From Halalkalibacter nanhaiisediminis (GTDB lineage: Bacteria > Bacillota > Bacilli > Bacillales > Bacillaceae_D), in contig NZ_VLKZ01000013.1 in the NCBI RefSeq assembly GCF_007830185.1, positions 1 to 57,608 on the forward strand: a stretch of 57,608 nt of DNA. The letters run 5' to 3'. The position numbers and the translations under genes were made by a program. Positions 36,027 through 46,103 of the stretch are shown here, piece after piece. Positions within the stretch are counted from its first letter, which is position 1. Each line of letters opens with the position of its first letter. The notes beneath the pieces were generated by a model, which saw only the letters and a list, made by a program, of their open reading frames with translations, was not told where the DNA came from and did not search any database.

Positions 36027-36692
36027 GTGGATACAGATTTTCTGATTTCTCTCTTTACAATCATTGGAGTAGATATCATATTAGGTGGAGATAATGCCAT
36101 TGTTGTAGCTCTAGCTTGTCGAAACCTTCCAATAGAGATTCGTAATCGGGCCATTCTACTTGGACTTGGCCTAGCATTAGTCATTCGAATGGGATTAACA
36201 ATTATTGCTGTACATTTATTAGAAATCCCTTTTTTGCTTGCGATCGGTGGGGCGCTTTTAATCTACATTTCTTACAGCTTGCTGTTAGAGCAAACAGACG
36301 ATCGAGATATTCAAGGGGGAACGAGTCTATGGAGTGCAATTAAAGCGATCATCATTGCTGATTTTGTAATGGGCTTCGATAATGTTATAGCTGTAGCTGG
36401 TGCAGCTCATGGTAACTCAACTCTCGTGATGATTGGATTATTTGTTTCCGTCCCTGTCATTATTTGGGGGAGTAAGCTTATTTTAAAAGGATTTGATCGC
36501 TTTCCCATCATCATTTATTTAGGAGCAGGAATACTTGCCTTTACAGCCTCAAGGATGATCACTCATGAAGAAATGCTGGCACCATTATTTAGTCAGCATC
36601 CCTTTCTCACTTTAGCCTTTCAAGTTATCATTATTTTAGCTGTAATGATCATTGGTAGCTATAAGAAAAGGATTCACTCGTTTCACTCTTAA
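36027..36692 (+). CDS. yjbE: TerC-family membrane protein YjbE
   Basis: This 221-residue protein has seven to eight membrane segments and the TerC acidic motifs VDIILGGDNAIVVALA and IADFVMGFDNVIAVAGAA, whose Asp/Asn residues line the metal path. TerC proteins of Bacillus have been linked to manganese export and metalation of secreted enzymes. The GTG at 36027 gives the usual N-terminus and an acceptable distance to AAGGGTGAT; GTG 36015 and ATG 36018 are alternatives that overlap that site. Confidence 0.9.
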   Translation: MDTDFLISLFTIIGVDIILGGDNAIVVALACRNLPIEIRNRAILLGLGLALVIRMGLTIIAVHLLEIPFLLAIGGALLIYISYSLLLEQTDDRDIQGGTSLWSAIKAIIIADFVMGFDNVIAVAGAAHGNSTLVMIGLFVSVPVIIWGSKLILKGFDRFPIIIYLGAGILAFTASRMITHEEMLAPLFSQHPFLTLAFQVIIILAVMIIGSYKKRIHSFHS

Positions 36693-36722
36693 ATATCCAT
36701 CTTTAAATACAAAGTGTTATAT

Positions 36723-36760
36723 AAAAAACCCTTATCCAATGTTTTGGAAAAGGGTTTTTT
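36723..36760. terminator. Bidirectional terminator between yjbE and spx
   Basis: AAAAAACCCTT and AAGGGTTTTTT arms with an inner TCC/GGA pair lie between the two convergent genes. Confidence 0.9.
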
Positions 36761-36798
36761 GTTTTAAAATGTTTGACTCCATTTTAGGCAAACACTAA

Positions 36799-37568
<770 letters not shown>

Positions 37569-37608
37569 AAAAACCCCTATACGCTTCATAAAGCGAATAG
37601 GGGTTTTT
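37569..37608 (-). terminator. Terminator between the yjbC operon and spx
   Basis: AAAAACCCCTAT pairs with ATAGGGGTTTTT, with an inner CGCTT/AAGCG stem, three bases after the small gene's stop codon. T-runs occur on both strands. Confidence 0.88.
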
Positions 37609-37610
37609 GT

Positions 37611-37736
37611 TTAAGCTGTCGTACGGTTGGTTAAAGGATTTTGTTTCGTCTGTTCTTTCCAATTTTTTAAGTTCTTCTTAAGAAAGTCCTTTAACATCTC
37701 ACGTTTCTTTTTTCGTTTAATATCTTTCTTTTTCAT
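37611..37736 (-). CDS. 41-residue highly basic protein downstream of yjbC
   Basis: This short frame begins MKKKDIKRKKKREML and ends NPLTNRTTA; about 16 of its first 32 residues are Lys or Arg. GAGGGTGG lies five bases before the ATG. It starts 40 bases after yjbC on the same strand, and a terminator follows its stop codon. These signs argue for a real gene. The charge pattern suggests nucleic-acid or ribosome binding, but no family is recognised. Confidence 0.65.
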   Translation of the reverse strand: MKKKDIKRKKKREMLKDFLKKNLKNWKEQTKQNPLTNRTTA

Positions 37737-37775
37737 TGCAACCACCCTCATCATTTTTGATGAACGGCTCAATGC

Positions 37776-38348
37776 TTACACGGTCTTTTGGTCTTCTTTT
37801 TTCTCTTCATAGGTCAGAACTTGATCAACATCCTCATATGAAACACCGTAAAGTTCTTGATCCTTGTAGGTATGAATATGTTTGTAGGTGTGCTTCATTT
37901 TTTCGAAGATGCTCTGCTCTGATTCATCATTCGGTGACCAGAAAAGGATTTCTAATTCATTCACTTCATTTGTAGCAAGTGAGCGTCTACGATAGCCAAT
38001 AGACTGTGCGTGCCTGAACCCTTCTCGACTGTAAAAGCGTTGACGCTTTTCTGTATCCGTGTCATCGTAATCCACTGGCTCGACTTCAAGAATAATTGGC
38101 TTCTGCTTATCCTTTAACTGATTAAGGAGCTTTTTTCCCAACCCTTGACCTCTGGCATCTTTTGAGACAAAGAGATAATCAACAAAGACAAAATCATCTG
38201 TCTCTACATACATCATAACATGATTTGGCCCTTCATCCTTATGGTAAATTTCAGCTTTTTCCATTAATAATAGTTCCATATGCTCTTTCGATTTCATTTC
38301 TTCAATCGGAAAATATTTATTTAGTTTTTCATACCAGTTCACGGGCAT
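37776..38348 (-). CDS. yjbC: GNAT-family N-acetyltransferase YjbC
   Basis: This 190-residue protein has the acetyl-CoA-binding motif DARGQGLGKKLLNQL (about 83-97) preceded by DDFVFVDYLFVS, as in GNAT enzymes. Later RFYSREGFRHAQS is typical of the fold's fourth motif. In B. subtilis yjbC lies upstream of spx and contributes to salt and thiol-stress resistance. Here the pair is separated by a small gene and a terminator. The substrate is unknown. Confidence 0.87.
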   Translation of the reverse strand: MPVNWYEKLNKYFPIEEMKSKEHMELLLMEKAEIYHKDEGPNHVMMYVETDDFVFVDYLFVSKDARGQGLGKKLLNQLKDKQKPIILEVEPVDYDDTDTEKRQRFYSREGFRHAQSIGYRRRSLATNEVNELEILFWSPNDESEQSIFEKMKHTYKHIHTYKDQELYGVSYEDVDQVLTYEEKKEDQKTV

Positions 38349-38566
38349 GACCTCCGTTCATATCTTTTTCTTTATTATATTCCTTTATCTTCATGGCTTA
38401 AACGCGATCATTTCAGCAGATTGTGGAAAATAATACCTTGCTGACCGGTTAATGACGCTTATGAACTATTCTCATACAAATACACAATGTTTTACAAGGT
38501 TTGACCTAACTGTACTCCTTTACCACGGCACTGCATAAAGAGTTTGATCTACACTTGTATGCGAAA

Positions 38567-38592
38567 GGAGCTACTGCATATGCAGTAGCTCC
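38567..38592 (-). terminator. Perfect 26-base palindrome after the glycoside hydrolase-like gene
   Basis: Two exact 13-base arms without a loop are centred on CATATG. On the minus strand TTTCGCATAC follows, so it can act as a weak terminator; the perfect symmetry would also allow protein binding. Confidence 0.6.
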
Positions 38593-38598
38593 CTCAAC

Positions 38599-39804
38599 TT
38601 ACGGTTTATAGTTCACACCTGGAGTATAACGATTTGTCGCGTTCCAAAGTAAAAATTCATCAATTCCTTCTTCATTCAGAGCTCGTATTTGAGCTTCGAC
38701 TTCTTCTTTACCATAGCTTATATAGTTTCCTGACCCTAGCCAACTTGCTGTGAAATCTTGAATCCAGGGTCTTGATACAGGCGGATTTTCTAGCGCGCCT
38801 AACACTTCATTTTCGACTTTGGCATATTCCTTCGTCAATTCATAAGGATATAAATCAGGCTTATCAATTCCAAAATAAGGAGTCCAATGACTTGGATAGA
38901 TCATCGATGAAATAACATCAACGTTTTCTGATATTTTTGAAAAGTTTTGACCGATACCTGGTGCCTCGGAAATGGTTGCAGAATAACCAAATATATCAAC
39001 TGACACATCTACATCATAATTTGACAGACGCTCCCTAGCATAAGCGACAAAATCTGTAACAGCTGTTACCCGTTTTTGAACATTGTCGCCGTCCTCACTC
39101 TGATAGTCACCCACACTATAATGTAATATTTCATCTCGACGCTCAAAGCCTTCAGGAAACCGGACGTAATCAAATTGAATTTCTTTAAATCCCATCTTTG
39201 CAGCTTCTTCAGCAATGTCAATGTTATAATCCCATACTTCTTTTAAGAAAGGATTAACAAATGCTTCTCCTCGGCCATTCTTCCAAACTTCACCATTTTC
39301 AACAAATGATAATTCTGGACGATTTTCAGCTAGAACTGAATCCTTAAAAACAACAATACGCGCAATTGGATAGATTGCATGCTCTTCTAACGTTTGCATC
39401 ATTGCCTTAGGATCGCCAATAAAGTTTTGAGAAATATCAAAAAACGGAGAATCTTCTTCAGGACGATATGTCAAATAACCATGATCATCTTTAATATCAA
39501 TAACCATTGCATTTAACTCTGTTGTGTTAAGTAACTCAAGTAATGTTAAAAATCGCTGTCCACCAGCAGAGTTCCCAGTTACATATACGCCTCGCACGCC
39601 ATCTTCTGGATATGAAAATGAGTAACCCGAATCATATACAAATCGAGCCACACCACTTGGCAAGTCTACAATCGTCTTTGCAACGACCTTATGCTGGTGA
39701 TCTCGTGCTTTTATTTGCCCTTCGGCTTCTTCTGCTTGTACCGAAGCAAAATAGATAAAACTAACAAAACAAAGCATGAGCACAAGAAATATTTTTCCCT
39801 TCAT
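38599..39804 (-). CDS. Secreted putative glycoside hydrolase (DUF4015 type)
   Basis: This 401-residue exported protein has a signal peptide ending near VQAEEAEG (about residue 25) and a TIM-barrel-like domain. Markers are GVYVTGNSAGG, NAMVIDIKDDHGYLTY, GFKEIQFDYVRFPEG and VDIFGYSA. These match the DUF4015 group of putative polysaccharide hydrolases; the FDYVRFPEG segment probably holds a catalytic Asp/Glu. It would act on cell-wall or extracellular polysaccharide. GAGGT precedes the ATG. Confidence 0.8.
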   Translation of the reverse strand: MKGKIFLVLMLCFVSFIYFASVQAEEAEGQIKARDHQHKVVAKTIVDLPSGVARFVYDSGYSFSYPEDGVRGVYVTGNSAGGQRFLTLLELLNTTELNAMVIDIKDDHGYLTYRPEEDSPFFDISQNFIGDPKAMMQTLEEHAIYPIARIVVFKDSVLAENRPELSFVENGEVWKNGRGEAFVNPFLKEVWDYNIDIAEEAAKMGFKEIQFDYVRFPEGFERRDEILHYSVGDYQSEDGDNVQKRVTAVTDFVAYARERLSNYDVDVSVDIFGYSATISEAPGIGQNFSKISENVDVISSMIYPSHWTPYFGIDKPDLYPYELTKEYAKVENEVLGALENPPVSRPWIQDFTASWLGSGNYISYGKEEVEAQIRALNEEGIDEFLLWNATNRYTPGVNYKP

Positions 39805-39854
39805 GACCTCACTACCTTTCTTTTAGTTTCGTGTTTCCAATCGAATTCTATATG

Positions 39855-40085
39855 CTAATCTTCATCTTTAGCATCCCAATCTTCTGGAATTGGATCTTCT
39901 TCTTCTGCTGCTAGTTGTCTACGTTTCTTATCAATTTGTTCTTTGTGCCATGCAAACTGCTCAATATTTACCAAAAACTGCCCTCCGTCAAAAACAGCTT
40001 TCACATGGCCTAACTGAATCTGTTGTTCTATGTATTCAGAAGGTAATCCTAAATAATCTGCTAATTCCAAAATTGTTACATACAT
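39855..40085 (-). CDS. Small excisionase-like helix-turn-helix protein
   Basis: This 76-residue protein begins TILELADYLGLPSEYIEQQIQ, followed by GHVKAVFDGGQFLVNIEQF. This is the pattern of MerR/excisionase-type winged helices that read a short DNA site. The C-terminal 25 residues are very acidic (EEEDPIPEDWDAKDED). GGAGGATAAAAC precedes the ATG. It lies 50 bases downstream of the hydrolase gene start region and has no known partner. DNA binding is inferred. Confidence 0.65.
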   Translation of the reverse strand: MYVTILELADYLGLPSEYIEQQIQLGHVKAVFDGGQFLVNIEQFAWHKEQIDKKRRQLAAEEEDPIPEDWDAKDED

Positions 40086-40244
40086 GTTTTATCCTCCTAT
40101 CAAAGTATAACGTCTGTCGACAAAGCTTGTCATTAATCTTCTGAAATTTATCCTGCTTTTTCGGGTCTCTTTCGCTATTTGAGTCTTACCTAACACCAAA
40201 AAAGTACAAGAACATTGAAAAGAGTACTTTCCCAAAAGGTTATT

Positions 40245-40284
40245 AAAAAAACAGCCAGAGATTATGCTCTCTGGCTGTTTTTTT
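40245..40284 (-). terminator. Terminator of the haemolysin III-family gene
   Basis: A stem of 17-base arms (AAAAAAACAGCCAGAGA and complement) overlaps the gene's last codon and gives T-tracts on both strands. Confidence 0.9.
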
Positions 40285-40930
40285 AAGATAGTGGCAAGAC
40301 ATACAACAAAATCAAAAAGAAATGAAGCGTACTTCCTGCAAGTACGAATGTATGCCAAACCGCATGATGAAACTTAAACCCGCGCCAAACGTAGAAGATT
40401 GTTCCAAGTGTATAGCAAAGTCCACCAGCAACAAGAAATGCAATACCTGCAGTAGGCAAATTTTCCATCATAGGTTTAATCGCAAAGATTGCAAGCCATC
40501 CCATCGCAATATAAAAAACCGTAGAAAGAAACAAGAACTTTTTTACAAAAAATACTTTAAAAACAATTCCTACTGTAGCAAGACCCCAAACAATACCAAA
40601 TAGTGTCCACCCTAATGTTCCTTGGACGACAATAAATAAAAGTGGTGTATAGCTCCCTGCAATATATAAATAAATAGCCGAGTGATCAAAAATTTCAAAC
40701 AAATTTTTAATTTTACCCTCTGGCAAGCTATGAAGCATTGTCGAAGAGAAATAAAGCAGCAGCATTGTGACTCCGTAAATTGTAAAGCTAACAATATGCA
40801 ACGCTGATCCATGTAAACTAGAAAAAACAATTAACAATACAAGCGCAGCAATGCTAAGCACTACCCCAATACCATGAGTAATTGCATTTGCTACTTCTTC
40901 ACCTTTTGAAAATGTATGTGTGGCCGCCAT
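40283..40930 (-). CDS. Haemolysin III / PAQR-family membrane protein
   Basis: This 215-residue protein has seven membrane segments and the family motifs EEVANAITHGIGVV near the N-terminus, YFSSTMLHSLP, FDHSAIYLYIAGSYTPL and FKFHHAVWHTFVLAGSTLHF. Conserved His, Asp and Ser residues suggest a zinc site as in adiponectin receptors, whose relatives hydrolyse ceramide-like lipids. The Bacillus homologue is YplQ-like. Haemolytic activity is a historical name and is not implied. Confidence 0.92.
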   Translation of the reverse strand: MAATHTFSKGEEVANAITHGIGVVLSIAALVLLIVFSSLHGSALHIVSFTIYGVTMLLLYFSSTMLHSLPEGKIKNLFEIFDHSAIYLYIAGSYTPLLFIVVQGTLGWTLFGIVWGLATVGIVFKVFFVKKFLFLSTVFYIAMGWLAIFAIKPMMENLPTAGIAFLVAGGLCYTLGTIFYVWRGFKFHHAVWHTFVLAGSTLHFFLILLYVLPLS

Positions 40931-41119
40931 ATCATACCCCTTTCACCTTTTCCTTCTACCTATTATAACAAAGAATGACCATGAATACCGAACTCATCTT
41001 ATTTTCTCGACATTTGATTAGTTCATTCTGTTGCAATAAAATGTTTAACTCTATATAATAGAAAAAATACACATTTTTAGTGAGGTATTGATTATACTCA
41101 TAAAAAGGAGGAATGTTCA

Positions 41120-41656
41120 ATGAGACATGTAAAGCTTTTACAATTGTTTGACCATCCTATTACACAAAAGTATGTTAAACGTTCGGGCATGGCTCATGCA
41201 GTAGCTTGTGCCTATCATGCATACCGCTTAGCTAAAAAACATGGTGTTGACCCTGACCGAGCAACAAAGGCGGCATTCCTTCATGATATCGGACATTACA
41301 CATGGTACCGCGACGGTCAATGGGATTATGATTTATATAAAGAAAATGATATCCACGCAATCAAAGGCGCAGAGCGAGCTCATAAATTATTAATTAGACT
41401 TGGGGAACATCCACGAACAGCTAAAGAAATCTCACTTGCCATTTTACTACACACTGACTCCTATTTACCAGAAGGCCAACTAAACCTGAATCCTCTTCAG
41501 TATGTCGTTGCCCTTGCGGATGAAGCGGATGAAGAACCAGGTGGTGAACATCACTATCGAACACTATCTGCTGAAAGAGCAAGAAAGATGCTCGAAGCCC
41601 TTGATAAAAAAGTCGATGAATCCATGCAACAAATGATTATAGAACAAACAATTTAG
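41120..41656 (+). CDS. HD-domain hydrolase
   Basis: This 178-residue protein has HAVACAYHAYRLA, the metal pair in AAFLHDIGHYTWYR, AILLHTDSYLPEG and a terminal ALADEADEE Asp. This is a typical HD phosphohydrolase constellation of the YqeK-like size class. The substrate is unknown. AAAGGAGG precedes the ATG. It is a single-gene unit, followed by its own terminator. Confidence 0.85.
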   Translation: MRHVKLLQLFDHPITQKYVKRSGMAHAVACAYHAYRLAKKHGVDPDRATKAAFLHDIGHYTWYRDGQWDYDLYKENDIHAIKGAERAHKLLIRLGEHPRTAKEISLAILLHTDSYLPEGQLNLNPLQYVVALADEADEEPGGEHHYRTLSAERARKMLEALDKKVDESMQQMIIEQTI

Positions 41657-41685
41657 TCCTTACTACTATTACTAGCCTGAGAAAG

Positions 41686-41712
41686 AGTACGTCTTGAACG
41701 TACTTTTTTTTG
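41686..41712 (+). terminator. Terminator of the HD-domain gene
   Basis: AGTACGT and ACGTACT flank a five-base loop and are followed by eight T residues. Confidence 0.82.
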
Positions 41713-41730
41713 TACTTCTCTTTCTTTTGA

Positions 41731-41760
41731 TTGACGTCTCTACAGCTAACATGCTACATT
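41731..41760 (+). promoter_or_regulatory. Promoter of the riboswitch-controlled antiporter gene
   Basis: TTGACG (41731-41736) and TACATT (41755-41760) are separated by 18 bases. They sit about 25 bases upstream of the riboswitch aptamer. Confidence 0.6.
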
Positions 41761-41782
41761 TAGTCCATCATAATTAAATACC

Positions 41783-41916
41783 CTTAAAAAGGGGAGTAGC
41801 GACCTTTTGGTCAATGAGTCGTCATGACAGTGGCACGCCCCACTCGGTTCATTGAGCTTTGAAGTTATATAGCTGGTTAAACTATTTAATAGCTTCAAAG
41901 TACGCAAGACCTTTTT
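41783..41916 (+). ncRNA. yybP-ykoY (manganese) riboswitch aptamer
   Basis: The segment AAAAAGGGGAGTAGCG (41786-41801) is the hallmark 5' part of the yybP-ykoY aptamer. The segment TACGCAAGACCTTTTT (41901-41916) is its typical 3' part; AAAAAGG and CCTTTTT close helix P1. Two internal hairpins lie between. This class senses Mn2+ and normally switches on manganese efflux or TerC-type genes. Confidence 0.87.
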
Positions 41917-41969
41917 ATGAGAGTCCTTCGGTTTTGATTAAATCAGACTTTCATAAAAGGGTCTTTTTT
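41910..41969 (+). terminator. Riboswitch expression platform (intrinsic terminator)
   Basis: The arms CCTTTTTATGAGAGTC (41910-41925) and GACTTTCATAAAAGG (41946-41960) form a long stem followed by TCTTTTTT. The 5' arm is shared with helix P1 of the aptamer, so metal binding should prevent the terminator and turn the gene on. Confidence 0.88.
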
Positions 41970-41996
41970 GTTTGTTTATTGAAGGAGGATGTTCAT

Positions 41997-42986
41997 ATGG
42001 TTTTTGTTTGGTTTCTTTTAGCAGCATTATTAACAGTTATTGCAGCAATCAAATTATCTACTTATGCAGATACAATTGGAGAAAAGACTTCGCTTGGTGG
42101 CATGATGGTTGGAACCATTTTCCTTGCTGGAGCAACCTCACTTCCTGAAGTGACAACAAGTATCTCTGCCATTATCTTAGATAGTCCTGATATAGCAGTT
42201 GGTAATGTTTTTGGTAGTAATATGTTTAACTTATTAATTCTTGCAAGCTTTGACCTATACTATCGCAGGCAGCAGATTTTTGCTATTGCAGAGCGCACTC
42301 ATTTTTATACAGCAAGTGTCGGTCTTTTATTAGCGATCGTTTCGTTCATCGCATTAACAATACGAATTGATTACTCCATCCTTGGTATTGGTATTGATGT
42401 ATGGGTTCTAATGACTATTTATGGATTAGGTATTTGGATGATTTCTTTCTTATCCAAAAAGCACCCTCAACAGCCTGAGGCAAAAACAGAAGAATCTGTG
42501 TATAACTTATCAGCCATTTCACTAAAAACAGCAATTATTGGCTTTATCCTTGCGGCACTAGTGATTATGGGAGCAGGAACACTTTTAACAATTACAGGTG
42601 ACAAAATTGCGGTTATAACTGGATTAGGGGCAAGTTTTGTTGGTAGCTTTCTTATTGCTGCAACCACATCATTACCTGAGGCTGTATCTGTCCTTGTTGC
42701 CTTACAGCTACGTAACCGTAACCTAGCCCTTGGCTCAATTTTAGGTAGTAATTTATTCAACATTCTAATACTCGGTGCTTCAGATGTTTTTTATCGAGAT
42801 GGCTCTATTATTTCAGCAGTTTCTGATGTTCATCAAATTACGGCAGCTGGAGTCAGTATTCTTTCAGTGGTTATCCTTTATGCACTTTTGCGTAAACCAC
42901 AAGATTCATTAGTTCGTTACACATTACCATCACTTGCGGTCATTGTTTTATACTTTGTCTCTTCCTATTTGATCTTTATTCAATAA
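41997..42986 (+). CDS. CaCA-family cation antiporter, probably a Mn2+ (or Ca2+) exporter
   Basis: This 329-residue protein has ten to eleven membrane segments in two inverted halves, each with an alpha-repeat. The first is GATSLPEVTTSISAI with AVGNVFGSNMFNLLIL; the second is AATTSLPEAVSVLVAL with ALGSILGSNLFNILIL. The acidic residues bind the transported cation. The ATG at 41997 follows GAAGGAGG; an upstream extension runs through the terminator and is rejected. Because a yybP-ykoY riboswitch controls it, manganese is the likely physiological substrate despite the Na+/Ca2+ exchanger fold. Confidence 0.88.
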   Translation: MVFVWFLLAALLTVIAAIKLSTYADTIGEKTSLGGMMVGTIFLAGATSLPEVTTSISAIILDSPDIAVGNVFGSNMFNLLILASFDLYYRRQQIFAIAERTHFYTASVGLLLAIVSFIALTIRIDYSILGIGIDVWVLMTIYGLGIWMISFLSKKHPQQPEAKTEESVYNLSAISLKTAIIGFILAALVIMGAGTLLTITGDKIAVITGLGASFVGSFLIAATTSLPEAVSVLVALQLRNRNLALGSILGSNLFNILILGASDVFYRDGSIISAVSDVHQITAAGVSILSVVILYALLRKPQDSLVRYTLPSLAVIVLYFVSSYLIFIQ

Positions 42987-42989
42987 AGA

Positions 42990-43021
42990 AATCCCTGCCT
43001 AAGACAAAACGGGCAGGGATT
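42990..43021. terminator. Bidirectional terminator between the antiporter and thioredoxin genes
   Basis: AATCCCTGCC and GGCAGGGATT form a ten-base stem between the two convergent genes. Confidence 0.8.
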
Positions 43022-43024
43022 CTC

Positions 43025-43579
43025 TTATTTTCTTAGTAAAATCAAATCTTCCATCATCCCGTATGACATCTCTCCATTAATCCGCTGAACAATGATACCT
43101 TGTTCATCAATCACAATCGTAGTAGGAATGCCAATAATTTGATAACGATCCATCACTTCTCCTTCTTCATCAAGTAATGGGTCAAAATATGCCCGGTAGT
43201 GATCGAGAAAAGGTTTAATTTCTGCCTTACTCTGTTCTTGACTCATTAAATTGATGGCTAAAAAAACAGCCCCTTGCTCTCGTAAACGTTTGTCCATTTC
43301 AACAATAACAGGCATTTCTTCTTGGCATGGATGACACCATGTTGCAAAAAAATTCAATACCACTTGCTGCCCTTTAAAATCATCTAGTTTGACTTGCTTG
43401 CCTTGCAACGTTGACAACTCAATTGGCAGGGCAACTTGTCCTACTTGAACACCAGGTGAAACCGACTCAGCAACTGCTTCTTCTACTTGCTCAAACAAAC
43501 TTATTGATTGGCTATACATAAGTCCTACACTGCATAATAGGATAATCAGGATCCTTCTGTAGAGTGCTTGACTTTTCAT
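43025..43579 (-). CDS. Membrane-anchored thiol-disulfide oxidoreductase (ResA/TlpA-like)
   Basis: This 184-residue protein has one N-terminal membrane anchor (about 8-25) and a thioredoxin-like domain of the ResA/TlpA type with active site WCHPC and the characteristic insertion. It would act outside the membrane, reducing disulfides, for example in cytochrome c maturation. No cytochrome genes are adjacent, so the client is open. Length matches ResA. Confidence 0.87.
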   Translation of the reverse strand: MKSQALYRRILIILLCSVGLMYSQSISLFEQVEEAVAESVSPGVQVGQVALPIELSTLQGKQVKLDDFKGQQVVLNFFATWCHPCQEEMPVIVEMDKRLREQGAVFLAINLMSQEQSKAEIKPFLDHYRAYFDPLLDEEGEVMDRYQIIGIPTTIVIDEQGIIVQRINGEMSYGMMEDLILLRK

Positions 43580-43662
43580 TCGATTGACCTACCCCCCTTA
43601 AAAGTTGCTATAATGTAATTTATGTCTATCATGATAAAATCATGCGAAAGGAGAACGATCAA

Positions 43663-43845
43663 ATGACTAAAATTCAATTTTCACAAGTCGTCGCAGTGAT
43701 CTCATTAATTATCTTTGTCGTTATCTCATATCAACAAGGATATAGAAATGACTTTATCTTTTATCCATTAGTCAGTATCAACCTCATTCTTTGGATCCTG
43801 CGAATGCGTGAACGACGCTCGAAGGGACATTCTGTCGAAGAGTGA
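43663..43845 (+). CDS. Small two-segment membrane protein
   Basis: This 60-residue protein has two hydrophobic segments (about 8-25 and 32-48) and a basic tail (RMRERRSKGHS). The ATG at 43663 is preceded by AAAGGAG; an upstream TTG-type extension lacks support. It lies divergently from the thioredoxin gene and upstream of trpS. Function is unknown. Confidence 0.65.
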   Translation: MTKIQFSQVVAVISLIIFVVISYQQGYRNDFIFYPLVSINLILWILRMRERRSKGHSVEE

Positions 43846-43943
43846 TTTAACGGTTAGACACTAGCTAATCACTAATGACTAGTAACTGTTTGTGATAAAG
43901 GTATCTCCCTCCTGTAAGAGGCGTTTTAAACATGGTATGATAA

Positions 43944-44978
<1,035 letters not shown>

Positions 44979-44997
44979 CGTGTTATCAACGATTAAA

Positions 44998-45025
44998 AAA
45001 GGACAGCTCATCGCTGTCCTTTCTT
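44998..45025 (+). terminator. Terminator of trpS
   Basis: AAAGGACAGC and GCTGTCCTTT form a ten-base stem with a short loop, followed by TTCTTT. Confidence 0.85.
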
Positions 45026-45029
45026 TACA

Positions 45030-45152
45030 TCAATACCCGTTATTTTTCTTCCAAACAAATCCAACTAAAAAGGAAAGTCCAAGTGATCCGACAACTAGTA
45101 CGATTGCTAGAATTTGCATAACGGCATGGGCAAATCCATCCATTGTTTCCAT
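45030..45152 (-). CDS. 40-residue single-span membrane protein
   Basis: The frame encodes METMDGFAHAVMQ, then a single hydrophobic helix (about 12-33) and a WKKNNGY end. ATAGGAGGGG lies eight bases before the ATG at 45152. It is convergent with trpS. Its size, strong ribosome binding site and clean membrane helix argue for a real micro-protein. No family is recognised. Confidence 0.65.
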   Translation of the reverse strand: METMDGFAHAVMQILAIVLVVGSLGLSFLVGFVWKKNNGY

Positions 45153-45262
45153 CTATGTTCCCCTCCTATAGCAATAAAGTCTTCCTTTTTATTATAGGAG
45201 AGTTCAGAAACATTGTAAATGTCGGAATCACAAGATTCATTGCTTGCTCACAAACACTTCTG

Positions 45263-46006
45263 TTATTTTACACCAGCACCTTGTTCGAGCTCCCATAATT
45301 TCTCAAAGAAAGCTTTTCCTTTTACCATTGCCTCACATAAATGATGATGTCTGCTTGTCCATCCTTCTCGAATTTCTTCATATAATTGATGCCAAGCTTC
45401 TTCCCTTCCTAACATTTGAATTCTCATATAATCTTGCGGACTCCATTCTGTATACCAGTAACGTACTGCAGCATCTGTACCCGTTGTATATAATTGGTCA
45501 AGAGCCATGTAAAGCAGCTGCTTTAATTGACGTTCTTTTCTCGTTAATCCGTTCATTTCTTTTGGACTAGGCGATAAAAGATGATATACTTTGTCCATTT
45601 CCCCATTAAAATCAAACATCTTCAGCTCTTGCTCTTTTAAATGATCATACACAATTTGCTCCTGCCTTGGCGTTAGACGGCTTTTCCGAATAGGTGTTTT
45701 ATATCCCATTGTATCAATCGCAATGATTCGACTAGCATCTGAGGCTATAAAACAATAATCAAGCTGAATGCGTGACATATTTTTGCGCAAATAGCTTTGT
45801 TGATGAACTTCCGCTAACAAATCCTCAGGTAAATCTGATAAGTCATTTTCAATATAATCGAAAAGATTTGAACTAACGAAGATGAGAATAGCTTGATCAA
45901 GAACCTCAATTCGATCGTCGCTGCGCCATTCATGAAAATCACACACATTATAGCCGTTTTCCTCCCCTTCAAACCAATTGACCCATACATCTCGGATATA
46001 GACCAT
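45263..46006 (-). CDS. yjbA: YjbA-like protein (DUF3603)
   Basis: This 247-residue protein begins [27 protein letters not shown] and continues with [24 protein letters not shown], as in YjbA of Bacillus. The location next to trpS is conserved. The ATG at 46006 follows GGAGGGGGC; a 13-residue upstream extension is not supported. Function is unknown. Confidence 0.85.
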   Translation of the reverse strand: MVYIRDVWVNWFEGEENGYNVCDFHEWRSDDRIEVLDQAILIFVSSNLFDYIENDLSDLPEDLLAEVHQQSYLRKNMSRIQLDYCFIASDASRIIAIDTMGYKTPIRKSRLTPRQEQIVYDHLKEQELKMFDFNGEMDKVYHLLSPSPKEMNGLTRKERQLKQLLYMALDQLYTTGTDAAVRYWYTEWSPQDYMRIQMLGREEAWHQLYEEIREGWTSRHHHLCEAMVKGKAFFEKLWELEQGAGVK

Positions 46007-46103
46007 AGATAGCCCCCTCCTTACTGTGAATCGATTTTGTATCAACAGTATAGGCAGGGAGCAACCAGTTTATTCCATGCTTTTATAATTCATTCCAGAA
46101 TAA

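Noticed and set aside
36015-36692. yybP-ykoY riboswitch in front of the TerC-family gene
   Set aside because: Looked for because it is common for this family, but no GGGGAGTAGC-type core is present upstream.
40089-40358. Minus-strand frame overlapping the haemolysin III terminator
   Set aside because: It runs through a strong terminator hairpin, overlaps the real gene and has no ribosome binding site.
41859-41996. 46-codon N-terminal extension of the antiporter
   Set aside because: It would be translated from the riboswitch and terminator; the ATG at 41997 has a consensus ribosome binding site.
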